Shown piece after piece: positions 6,947 to 12,547 of a stretch of 12,547 bases of DNA (its first letter is position 1; each line of letters opens with the position of its first letter). The stretch comes from Collinsella aerofaciens. GTDB lineage: Bacteria; Actinomycetota; Coriobacteriia; Coriobacteriales; Coriobacteriaceae. The stretch covers positions 1 to 12,547 of the forward strand of contig CAJMHW010000043.1 in assembly GCA_905213325.1 (NCBI GenBank). Direction: 5' to 3'. A program made the position numbers and the translations under genes. Under the pieces are notes generated by a model. It did not search any database, was not told the origin of the DNA, and saw nothing but the letters and a program-made list of their open reading frames with translations.

Positions 6947-7249
6947 CTAGCCCATCACGCTGACGCAGTGGTCGATGATGCCGGCAGCGTTCATGCGGCC
7001 GTAGTCGACCATGTTGATGACCTCGACCGGGAAACGGCCGGCGGCCTCCTTCTCAAAGTCGCCCTTGGTGTAGCCGATCTGCGGGCCGAGCAGCAGGATG
7101 TCGCACTCGTCCAGGTGATCGTGGGCCTCATTCATAGGACGGGCTTCGACCTCGATGTCCAGACCACGGCTCTCGACCTCGGACTGCATCTTCTGGACCA
7201 GCAGACTCGTGGACATGCCGGCATTGCAGCAAAGCATGATCTTCTTCAT
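6947..7249 (-). CDS. PTS cellobiose-family IIB component
   Basis: A 100-residue cytoplasmic IIB protein that accepts phosphate from IIA on a cysteine and passes it to the sugar during transport through IIC. The N-terminal loop LCCNAGMSTSLLV carries the phosphorylated cysteine, Cys8 by alignment to the FCSAGMSTS loop of E. coli ChbB; a second cysteine at position 7 is adjacent. LLLGPQIGY (53-61) is the other family signature. Length is as expected. The ATG at 7249 follows AAGGAGGAAACC, a very strong ribosome site. It lies 150 bases after IIC, an unusually wide gap inside the operon that contains two hairpins, and its stop is adjacent to the IIA start region. Confidence 0.95.
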   Translation of the reverse strand: MKKIMLCCNAGMSTSLLVQKMQSEVESRGLDIEVEARPMNEAHDHLDECDILLLGPQIGYTKGDFEKEAAGRFPVEVINMVDYGRMNAAGIIDHCVSVMG

Positions 7250-7265
7250 GGTTTCCTCCTTATAA

Positions 7266-7378
7266 CTGCGCGGCGCGCAGACGACAAACTGGATAAATCC
7301 TTGTGGTTATCTTTCCCCTGTTTTGCACGTTTAGGCAAAAAAGGAGATACGGGTACCGGTACCAAGCATCGGTACCCG
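7266..7378 (-). promoter_or_regulatory. Hairpins in the IIC-IIB intercistronic gap (possible attenuator)
   Basis: Two elements lie here on the minus strand. First, CGGGTACCG (7378-7370) pairs with CGGTACCCG (7358-7350), a 9-bp stem followed seven bases later by six T residues (7342-7337), like a weak terminator. Second, CTGCGC-GCC-GCGCAG (7280-7266) is a perfect 6-bp stem just before the IIB ribosome site. Together they could lower IIB/IIA transcription relative to IIC, or mark an RNA-processing point. Confidence 0.45.
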
Positions 7379-7399
7379 CAAGGGTGGAATGGACAAACG

Positions 7400-8752
7400 C
7401 TAGGCGTTCTGCTCGGCGAGGGCCTCCTGCTTGGCGATGGCCTTCTCGGAGATCCTCATAAAGGGCAGGTAGACAGCCATGCCGATGACCAGCTCCAGAG
7501 CCTGCCACACGCCGGCGCGCCAGTCAAAGCCCGTAGCAAGCAGGGCGTTGATGACGGGCGGCATGGTCCAAGGCACCTGAGCGATGCAGGGGCTGATGAT
7601 GCCAGCGCAGGTCAGGCCATAGGTGACACCGATGAACAGGTCGGGAAGAAGCACGAACGGAATCATGAGCGGCAGGTTGTACACGATGGGGTAACCGTAG
7701 ATGACCGGCTCGTTGATGTTGAACAGGCCAGGCAGAATGGCCATCTTGGCAACGGTCTTGGAGGCCTTGTTCTTGGAGAACAGGAAGGTGTCGAGCAGCA
7801 GCATGAGGGTGCAGCCCGAGCCGCCGATGAGGGCGAAGCTGTTGACGATCTGCATGTTCATGTAGTGATCGGGCTGGATGGTACCGCCGGCGGCAAAGGT
7901 AGCCATGTTGTCGACGATGAGCATGGTCAGGATCGGCTCGACGGTAGCGCCCGAGATGGTGGACTGGTGAATACCAACGCAGAACAGCAGGTTGGCGAGG
8001 GTGTAGATGAGGATGACAGCCCACGGACCGGCGTTCATGATGCTCTTGAGCGGGTTGGAGATGCAGGTGGAGATGATGGTGCACAGGTCGGTGCCGGCGC
8101 AGACGGCGAGCAGGGCCGAGGCGATAGCGAAGATCGAGAGGTTGAGCAGCATTGGGATCATGACGTTGAAGGAGTTGGAGACCGCAGGAGGTACGCCCTC
8201 GCCCAGCTTGACCTTGAGCTTCTCGACGCCCGAGATCTTGATGAAGAGCGTCGTGGAGAGCAGGGCGATGATGATGGCCGAGAACAGGCCGTTGGTACCG
8301 GTGTTGGCGGTCGAAAGGGCACCGGTGACCTCGGCGGAGGTGATCTTGTCGGTGAGAAGCGGGCTCGTGGCGGCAAGGGTTGCGGTGATCTGCTGCGGCA
8401 TCATGATGACGAAGGCAGAGATAGCGACAACCACGCAGGCAAGCGGGTTATCGAAACGCTCGTTCTTGGCGAGGCTGTAGCCAATCAGACCGGCCAGGAT
8501 AATGGCGGACACGTTAAGGGTGCCCAGGGTGATTGCCGAGCCCCAGGTCTGGAGGTTGGCGAGGCCCGCCGCATCGAGCGGGAACAGAGGGAACACGACG
8601 TTGTTGATAAGAACCGCGATACCCGCAAGGATATAGAGCGGCGTGATGGTCGCGAAGGCATCGCGCAGGGAACGCAGATGAACCTGGTTTCCCACCTTCG
8701 CAGAGACCTCGGCAAATTTGTCGAGGAAGCTCTTTCCGTTGTCACTGGCCAT
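7400..8752 (-). CDS. PTS cellobiose-family IIC permease
   Basis: A 450-residue inner-membrane channel that binds and translocates the sugar while IIB phosphorylates it. About ten hydrophobic segments are seen, starting at TITPLYILAGIAVLINNVVF (residues 35-54). Family hallmarks include GIHQST with His262, FNINEPVIYGYPIVYN (344-359) with Glu348, and PPVINALLATGFDW (398-411); the His and Glu correspond to the sugar-site residues of the ChbC-type permeases. Length is typical of the lactose/cellobiose/chitobiose IIC family. The ATG at 8752 has AGGAGC five bases upstream. It is the second gene of the operon, 135 bases after GH1. The family transports beta-linked disaccharides (cellobiose, chitobiose, lactose, beta-mannobiose), and sequence alone does not decide which. 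Confidence 0.95.
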   Translation of the reverse strand: MASDNGKSFLDKFAEVSAKVGNQVHLRSLRDAFATITPLYILAGIAVLINNVVFPLFPLDAAGLANLQTWGSAITLGTLNVSAIILAGLIGYSLAKNERFDNPLACVVVAISAFVIMMPQQITATLAATSPLLTDKITSAEVTGALSTANTGTNGLFSAIIIALLSTTLFIKISGVEKLKVKLGEGVPPAVSNSFNVMIPMLLNLSIFAIASALLAVCAGTDLCTIISTCISNPLKSIMNAGPWAVILIYTLANLLFCVGIHQSTISGATVEPILTMLIVDNMATFAAGGTIQPDHYMNMQIVNSFALIGGSGCTLMLLLDTFLFSKNKASKTVAKMAILPGLFNINEPVIYGYPIVYNLPLMIPFVLLPDLFIGVTYGLTCAGIISPCIAQVPWTMPPVINALLATGFDWRAGVWQALELVIGMAVYLPFMRISEKAIAKQEALAEQNA

Positions 8753-8835
8753 GATTGCTCCTAACTTTCAAATCCGGCCTTTTCCTATGTGCACGGTGGT
8801 CTGTCGCCCTCTGCCACCAGATGTGCCAATGTTAT

Positions 8836-8883
8836 TGCGCGTTTGCGCAGGGGCTGAGCGCCCGTTTTGGGGCTGAGCGCCCG
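8836..8883. repeat. Tandem 15-base repeat and small hairpin after the GH1 stop
   Basis: GGGGCTGAGCGCCCG occurs identically at 8850-8864 and 8869-8883, separated by TTTT. The small perfect hairpin TGCGC-GTTT-GCGCA (8836-8849) is adjacent. The second copy ends four bases before the GH1 stop codon. The block fills part of the 135-base GH1-IIC gap and may be a replication-slippage duplication or a transcript-stabilising structure. Confidence 0.6.
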
Positions 8884-8887
8884 ATCG

Positions 8888-10288
8888 CTAATCCACCACG
8901 TGGGTCGTGGCGACCTGCTTGAGCCAAGCTGCCGATTTCTTAAGACGGCGCTGATAGCCGTCCATGAGGTCGACCTCGACAAAGCCATAACGGTTCTTGA
9001 AGGCATTTGCCCAGGACCAGTTGTCAATGACGGCCCAGTAGTGGTAGCCGCGGCACTTGGCCCCTTCGTCAATGGCCTTGGCGACCCACTCAAGGTGCTG
9101 GCGCACAAAGTCGACGCGATAGTCGTCCTGAATGGTTCCCTCGGCGTCACGATTCTTGTACTCGTCCATGATGCCGATGCCGTTCTCGGAGACGAACCAC
9201 TCAAGATCGGGATAGTTCTTGGCGCAGTCCATGCCAAAGTCGTAGAGGCCCTTCGGGTAAATCTCCCAGCCGCGGCTCTTGTTCATGACGGCATCGGGCC
9301 ACACGTACTCGTCGGCAAAGTGCGGCAGACCGTACTGGTCGATCTTGCTCGCCGGCGCCTGGACGCGCGTGGGATGGTAGTAGTTGCAGCCAAGCCAGTC
9401 AACGACGCCCTGCTTGAGGATCTCCTGGTCACCGGCGCGGAACGGAAGCTTGACGCCGTCCTCGGCCAGGCTGTCGAGCACGTCGGCGGGAAGCTCGCCC
9501 TTGGTGATAAGGTCGAGCCACCAGCGATTGTTGATGCCGCTGGTCATACGCACGGCCTCGAGGTCTGCCTCGCTGGGGTTCTCCTTGGTGTAGACCGGGG
9601 TGAAGCAGTTGATCATGCCGATCTTGGCATCGGCGCGAACGGCGCCCTTGTCATAGGCCTTGCGATAGTTGGCAACAGCCAGCGCGTGCGCCAGCGAAAT
9701 GTGGTACTGCACGGTGCGAGCACGGTTGAAGTCGTGGAGCTGCGGGAACCACACGCCCTCCTGGTAGCGCTGCTCGGGCTCGACGATGGGCTCGTTAAAG
9801 GTAAACCAGTACTTGATCTCTTGACCGAACTCGCGGAAGGCGACGTCGGCGTAATGCGCGTAGGCCTCGACGACCTCGCGGCTCTCCCAACCGCCACGGT
9901 CAAAGAGATAGGTGGGCATATCGAAGTGGTAAAGGTTGACGAACGGCTCCAGGCCTGCCTCGCGGGAAGCGCGGAACAGCTCGTGGTACCACGCAGCACC
10001 CTCCTCGTTGAGGTTGCCGTCGGCATCGAGCAGGCGGCTCCACTGGATGGAGGTGCGATAGGTATCCAGGCCCAGGTCCTTCATGATGCGAAGGTCGTCC
10101 TTGTACTTGGCCATAAAGTCGTTACCGGCATAGGAACCCACGCGGTTATAGAACGAGCCCAGATCCTGCATGGACCAGGTGTCCCACAGGTTCTCGAGCT
10201 TGCCGCCCTGGTTCCACTGGCCCTCGGTCTGCGGACCGGACATGGCCGCGCCAAAGAAAAAGTCGCTGGGCAGCTGATACTGTGCCAT
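8888..10288 (-). CDS. Glycoside hydrolase family 1, probable 6-phospho-beta-glycosidase
   Basis: A 466-residue cytoplasmic enzyme expected to split the phosphorylated disaccharide delivered by the PTS. GH1 motifs: PQTEG near residues 19-23, YHFDMPTYL (120-128), the acid/base TFNEPIVE with E166, and the nucleophile FVSENGIG with E368. Near the C-terminus, IDNWSWANAFKNRYGF (421-436) has Ser425 where plain beta-glucosidases have Glu, as in phospho-glycosidases. The Lys that binds phosphate in LacG-type enzymes (SxxxxxxKxY) is Asn432 here, with Lys431 one place earlier; Tyr434 is kept. Start: ATG 10288 with AGGA upstream, giving MAQYQLPSDFFFGAA, the normal GH1 N-terminus. A 48-residue upstream extension was rejected because it reads through the hairpin leader. 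First gene of the operon, with promoter at 10454-10481 and a ~160-base leader. Substrate may be 6-P-glucosides or 6-P-mannosides. Confidence 0.92.
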   Translation of the reverse strand: MAQYQLPSDFFFGAAMSGPQTEGQWNQGGKLENLWDTWSMQDLGSFYNRVGSYAGNDFMAKYKDDLRIMKDLGLDTYRTSIQWSRLLDADGNLNEEGAAWYHELFRASREAGLEPFVNLYHFDMPTYLFDRGGWESREVVEAYAHYADVAFREFGQEIKYWFTFNEPIVEPEQRYQEGVWFPQLHDFNRARTVQYHISLAHALAVANYRKAYDKGAVRADAKIGMINCFTPVYTKENPSEADLEAVRMTSGINNRWWLDLITKGELPADVLDSLAEDGVKLPFRAGDQEILKQGVVDWLGCNYYHPTRVQAPASKIDQYGLPHFADEYVWPDAVMNKSRGWEIYPKGLYDFGMDCAKNYPDLEWFVSENGIGIMDEYKNRDAEGTIQDDYRVDFVRQHLEWVAKAIDEGAKCRGYHYWAVIDNWSWANAFKNRYGFVEVDLMDGYQRRLKKSAAWLKQVATTHVVD

Positions 10289-10314
10289 CGAAGTCCTCGC
10301 TTTCGTGTCTTTGA

Positions 10315-10402
10315 GCCTCCGATTGGAGGCGGGTTTGCTTTGGCGGGTAATCCGGCGCGGGCGCGCACCGGTTATCCGGATATCCGACCCACCAAAACAA
10401 AT
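10315..10402 (-). promoter_or_regulatory. Structured leader of the GH1-PTS operon (two hairpins)
   Basis: On the minus-strand transcript, 10402-10387 pairs with 10348-10333 (15 pairs, two of them G-U, outer end unpaired), with an inner ATCCGG/CCGGAT stem (10381-10376 and 10355-10350). Two bases later comes the perfect hairpin GCCTCC-AATC-GGAGGC (10330-10315). No T-run follows, so it is not an intrinsic terminator. It may be a regulatory leader, or a short repeat that landed there: TTTGTTTTGG in its outer arm also occurs at 6441-6450. Confidence 0.5.
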
Positions 10403-10448
10403 CCGTCTCCAAGCGGTACAGGCGATGCTCATGCATCTCGCTTGTTAT

Positions 10449-10481
10449 CTATAACTATAGCGCTCTATTTTTTTATGTAAA
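10449..10481 (-). promoter_or_regulatory. Promoter of the GH1-PTS operon with overlapping palindromic operator
   Basis: Minus-strand -35 TTTACA (10481-10476), 16-base spacer, -10 TATAGT (10459-10454). The palindrome CTATA-GT-TATAG (10460-10449) covers the -10 box, a classic place for a repressor operator. The adjacent GntR/UTRA gene is the natural candidate regulator. Confidence 0.6.
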
Positions 10482-10513
10482 GCGTCTTTTTTGTTTTTCT
10501 TTCTCGAACTTCT

Positions 10514-10553
10514 TTGATTAAAGCCATATAGATGCTTTTATAGTAGGTATACT
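10514..10553 (+). promoter_or_regulatory. Probable promoter of the GntR gene
   Basis: In this AT-rich stretch, TTGATT (10514-10519) can serve as -35 with TTTATA (10537-10542, 17-base spacing) or TATAGT (10539-10544, 19-base spacing) as -10; TATACT at 10548-10553 is a further -10 candidate. TATAG, half of the operator-like palindrome at 10449-10460, recurs at 10528-10532 and 10539-10543, so self-regulation is possible. Confidence 0.4.
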
Positions 10554-10589
10554 TTCTTTTACAGGCATTCATGTTAGAAAGGGGGTTCC

Positions 10590-11309
10590 ATGATTCCCAA
10601 ATATGAGTCAATAGCTGCGGATATTCGTCGCAGTATCGAGGATGGCGCCCTTAAGCCCGGCGACAAGCTACCCACTGTCGTTGAGTTCTGCGAGCTGTAT
10701 GGCGTTTCCAAGATCACCGTCAAACGAGCAATTGAGCAAATTACCGAGGAAGGCTTGGTCACGAGCCGTCGCGGATCGGGCACCTACGTCAAGGACACCG
10801 CGGGGCTTCCCGGCAAAGCGTTTTTCCAAGGCAGAAACGACCGCGCGCAGGGCTTTACCTACGAGCATCGCGGTGAGAAGGTTGCCTCGGTGGTCTACGA
10901 TTTCTCGATCGTCAATCCGCCGGCAGAGGTTGCCTCCCAGCTGGGAATGGCCGAAGACGACTTTGCCTATCACATCGTGCGCGTACGCGAGGTCGATGGC
11001 CTGCCCATCGTTATCGAGTACACCTATATGCCGCTCGAGCTGATCCCGGGCCTGAAGAAAAAGGACCTGTACGCGTCGGTCTACAGCTATATCCGCGAGC
11101 AATGCGGGCTTAAGATCTCGAGCTTCCACCGCACCATTCGTGCCGTGGCGGCAACCGAGGAAGAGGCCAAGCGCCTGAACACCAAGCCCGGCTCTCCCCT
11201 GCTCGAGCTCAACCAGATTGGCTTTTTGGACAGCGGCGCCGCGTTTGAGTACTCGATTTCGCGCAACGTGGGCGACCGCTTTGAGCTGCACAACGTAACG
11301 TTGGCTTAA
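10590..11309 (+). CDS. GntR-family transcriptional regulator, HutC/UTRA subfamily
   Basis: A 239-residue DNA-binding regulator. The N-terminal winged helix-turn-helix (residues 1-67) reads KPGDKLPTVVEFCELYGVSKITVKRAIEQ with the wing SRRGSGTYV. The UTRA ligand-binding domain covers roughly 95-235, including IVRVREVDGLPIVIEYTYMP (129-148) and a C-terminal ...LLELNQIGF...FEYSISRNVGDRFEL. Proteins of this class usually repress neighbouring sugar genes and let go when a phospho-sugar binds the UTRA domain, so a product or substrate of the adjacent PTS/GH1 pathway is the likely inducer. The ATG at 10590 follows AAAGGGGG four bases upstream. It is divergent from GH1 and followed 74 bases later by manA, with which it may be co-transcribed. 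GmuR of B. subtilis is a functional parallel. Confidence 0.94.
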   Translation: MIPKYESIAADIRRSIEDGALKPGDKLPTVVEFCELYGVSKITVKRAIEQITEEGLVTSRRGSGTYVKDTAGLPGKAFFQGRNDRAQGFTYEHRGEKVASVVYDFSIVNPPAEVASQLGMAEDDFAYHIVRVREVDGLPIVIEYTYMPLELIPGLKKKDLYASVYSYIREQCGLKISSFHRTIRAVAATEEEAKRLNTKPGSPLLELNQIGFLDSGAAFEYSISRNVGDRFELHNVTLA

Positions 11310-11321
11310 GTTTGTAATCCG

Positions 11322-11361
11322 GCAGGCGCTCGCTTTGAGCCGTTTTTCGCGAGGTGCCTGC
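11322..11361 (+). promoter_or_regulatory. Alternative hairpins between gntR and manA
   Basis: A long stem pairs GCAGGC (11322-11327) and CTCGC (11329-11333) with GCGAG (11349-11353) and GCCTGC (11356-11361). A smaller stem GCTC-GCTTT-GAGC (11328-11340) followed by CGTTTTT would exclude it and looks like a weak terminator. This layout could allow attenuation of manA, but the short stem has only four pairs. Confidence 0.3.
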
Positions 11362-11383
11362 ACAACCTGATGGGGGTATGCAC

Positions 11384-12316
11384 ATGTCCGATTTGATTAA
11401 ACTCACGCCGATCTTCCACGAGAAGATTTGGGGCGGCCGCCAGCTGGAGACCGTCTTTGGCTATGACATTCCCGAGGGTCCCATCGGTGAGTGCTGGGCC
11501 ATCTCGGCGCACCCCAACGGCGATTGCCAGATTGCCGAGGGTCCGTACGCCGGCCACACGCTGTCGTGGCTGTGGGCCGAGCATCGCGAGCTCTTTGGCA
11601 ACTGCGAGGGCAAGGAGTTCCCGCTGCTCATTAAGATTCTGGACGCCAAGGACGACCTGTCGATCCAGATCCACCCCAACGACGAGTACGCCGCCGAGCA
11701 TGAGAACGGTAGCCTGGGCAAGACCGAGTGCTGGTACGTGCTGGATTGCGAGCCCGGCGCCACGATCATCGTCGGCCAGCGCGCACATGACCGTGCCGAG
11801 GCCGCGCAGATGATCGAAGAGGGTCGCTGGGACGACATGCTCAACGTGCTGCCGATCCACAAGGGCGACTTTTTCCAAATCGACTCCGGCACCGTTCACG
11901 CCATCAAGACCGGCACGCTCATTTTGGAGACGCAGCAGTCGAGCGACGTGACGTATCGCCTGTACGACTACGACCGTCCCGGCACCGACGGCAAGCTGCG
12001 CCCACTGCACATTGAGCAGAGCCTCGACTGCATCGACTTTGATGCTCAGGCTCCGACCGACGGCACGGTGACCGCGCCCGAGGTGGACGGCGTGACCGAG
12101 CTCGAGTCCAACCCCTGCTACACCGTCGATCGCGTGCGCGTCGACGGCAGCAAAACCATCGACCAGCGCTGGCCCTTCATGTGCCTGTCGGTCATCGACG
12201 GCAAAGGCACCGTCTGCGGCGACCCCGTCCACAAGGGAAGCCACCTGCTGGCCCCGAGCACCGTGGACCAGATCGAACTTGAAGGCAAGATGGAACTGAT
12301 CATCTCGCATCTCTAG
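11384..12316 (+). CDS. manA: Mannose-6-phosphate isomerase, class I
   Basis: A 310-residue zinc enzyme of the cupin fold that interconverts mannose-6-phosphate and fructose-6-phosphate, feeding mannose into glycolysis. Zinc ligands are visible as Q95 and H97 in IQIHPNDEYA, E115 in GKTECWYVL and H172 in SGTVHAIKTG. The catalytic arginine is R192 in YRLYDYDR. The length matches the short Firmicutes/Actinobacteria form (about 310-320 residues, as in GmuF) rather than the ~390-residue E. coli ManA. The chosen ATG at 11384 has GGGGG seven bases upstream; the ATG six bases earlier is too close to it, and an extension to 11354 has no ribosome site. Position behind the sugar-operon regulator suggests that mannose-6-phosphate is produced by the locus, although ManA also serves general mannose and cell-envelope metabolism. 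Confidence 0.95.
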   Translation: MSDLIKLTPIFHEKIWGGRQLETVFGYDIPEGPIGECWAISAHPNGDCQIAEGPYAGHTLSWLWAEHRELFGNCEGKEFPLLIKILDAKDDLSIQIHPNDEYAAEHENGSLGKTECWYVLDCEPGATIIVGQRAHDRAEAAQMIEEGRWDDMLNVLPIHKGDFFQIDSGTVHAIKTGTLILETQQSSDVTYRLYDYDRPGTDGKLRPLHIEQSLDCIDFDAQAPTDGTVTAPEVDGVTELESNPCYTVDRVRVDGSKTIDQRWPFMCLSVIDGKGTVCGDPVHKGSHLLAPSTVDQIELEGKMELIISHL

Positions 12317-12342
12317 GTCGCACCAACAACCCAAACGCAACA

Positions 12343-12376
12343 AGGGGCTCTCCCGTCCATGTACGGGAGAGCCCCT
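12343..12376. terminator. Strong hairpin downstream of manA, probable terminator
   Basis: Perfect 14-bp stem, AGGGGCTCTCCCGT (12343-12356) with ACGGGAGAGCCCCT (12363-12376), and a 6-base loop, starting 27 bases after the manA stop. No long T-run follows on either strand, so termination may be partial; it could serve a convergent gene to the right as well. Confidence 0.7.
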
Positions 12377-12547
12377 ACTCGTATCTATCTATCAGCCCAC
12401 CCGGCTCTCCAGATCAAAAAGCGAACGGGCAAAGCAACGTTCGCAAGCTGCAGGCCAAAACGCCACAAGGAAGAGGGCGCGCCGGGGGCTTTGGTCGATC
12501 GCGAGTTCCGCACGAGCCGGAGAGCACTTAATGTGCTCTCCGTGCGA
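12377..12547. other. Right-edge stretch with no assigned gene
   Basis: No recognisable gene is visible. The minus strand has a stop-free frame from the edge to TGA at 12394-12392 (51 codons, including the run ALFLVAFWPAACERCF) that could be the 3' end of a gene lying outside the window, but its composition is not convincing and no family is recognised. The right end carries a hairpin (12509-12546), described separately. Confidence 0.3.
12509..12546. repeat. Hairpin at the right edge
   Basis: GGAGAGCAC-TTAAT-GTGCTCTCC (12519-12541) is a perfect 9-bp stem. CGCAC (12509-12513) and GTGCG (12542-12546) add five more pairs across a one-sided GAGCC bulge. It could be a terminator whose T-run lies outside the window, or an interspersed repeat. 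Confidence 0.5.

Noticed and set aside
7259..7286. TTGTCG-16-TTATAA as a separate promoter for PTS IIB
   Set aside because: The predicted start of transcription would fall within the IIB ribosome site and leave almost no leader, and the spacer is itself a hairpin.
6632..8764. 710-codon plus-strand open frame opposite the PTS IIA, IIB and IIC genes
   Set aside because: It is antisense to three clear PTS genes with intact motifs. The translation is rich in His, Gly, Asp, Arg and Val with no recognisable domain, typical of the antisense frame of GC-rich genes.
10289..10432. N-terminal extension of GH1 to an upstream start
   Set aside because: The extra 48 residues are Arg-rich, unlike GH1 N-termini, and are encoded by the hairpin leader. 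The ATG at 10288 has a ribosome site and gives the normal GH1 start.
8867..10480. 537-codon plus-strand open frame opposite GH1
   Set aside because: Antisense to a GH1 gene with both catalytic glutamates and spanning its leader and promoter; no family features. The same applies to long opposite-strand frames over the aminotransferase (1103-2245), the kinase (5263-6516) and manA (11306-12343).
1..12547. CRISPR arrays, tRNA/rRNA genes, insertion sequences, phage or defence genes
   Set aside because: I saw no regularly spaced direct repeats, no cloverleaf-like gene, no transposase or integrase motifs, and no defence-type domains.

Overview
The window looks like chromosomal DNA from a GC-rich, carbohydrate-fermenting gut actinobacterium, most likely a Coriobacteriia member such as Collinsella. 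This is an inference: it rests on GC-rich coding sequence, a TatB-like translocase subunit, an aspartate aminotransferase of the actinobacterial subgroup Ic type, a family II (DHH) pyrophosphatase, and a cellobiose-type PTS whose genes mostly begin with good Shine-Dalgarno sites. There is no 16S rRNA or other decisive marker. I found no tRNA, rRNA, CRISPR array, transposase or phage gene.

Layout, left to right. Positions 1-2203 hold three minus-strand genes: a TatB-type subunit cut by the window edge, a lone STAS-domain anti-sigma-factor antagonist, and a subgroup Ic aspartate aminotransferase. A small unknown plus-strand gene (2353-2607) diverges from the aminotransferase and converges on nhaA through a shared terminator. 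Positions 2694-6363 hold three minus-strand housekeeping genes: nhaA (sodium/proton antiporter), ppaC (manganese-dependent pyrophosphatase) and a ROK-family glucokinase. Short inverted repeats sharing GGGACAGGTT lie on either side of the kinase gene.

Positions 6605-12316 form a sugar-utilisation locus. A minus-strand operon reads GH1 phospho-glycosidase, PTS IIC, PTS IIB, PTS IIA and ends in a strong terminator at 6508-6546. A divergent plus-strand pair reads GntR/UTRA repressor and mannose-6-phosphate isomerase. The roughly 300-base divergent region is AT-rich on the regulator side. It contains a good minus-strand promoter whose -10 box lies inside the palindrome CTATAGTTATAG, and a roughly 160-base operon leader with two hairpins.

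How the genes may work together: the PTS imports and phosphorylates a beta-linked disaccharide, the GH1 enzyme splits the phospho-disaccharide, the ROK kinase phosphorylates the free hexose, and ManA converts mannose-6-phosphate to fructose-6-phosphate. The combination IIA, IIB, IIC, GH1, GntR, ROK kinase and ManA parallels the function set of the Bacillus subtilis gmu (glucomannan) operon. The true substrate may therefore contain mannose rather than being plain cellobiose. I found no wholly new system. The most rewarding leads are this gmu-like assignment, the operator and structured leader, an altered phosphate-pocket residue in the GH1 enzyme, and the short repeats around the kinase gene.
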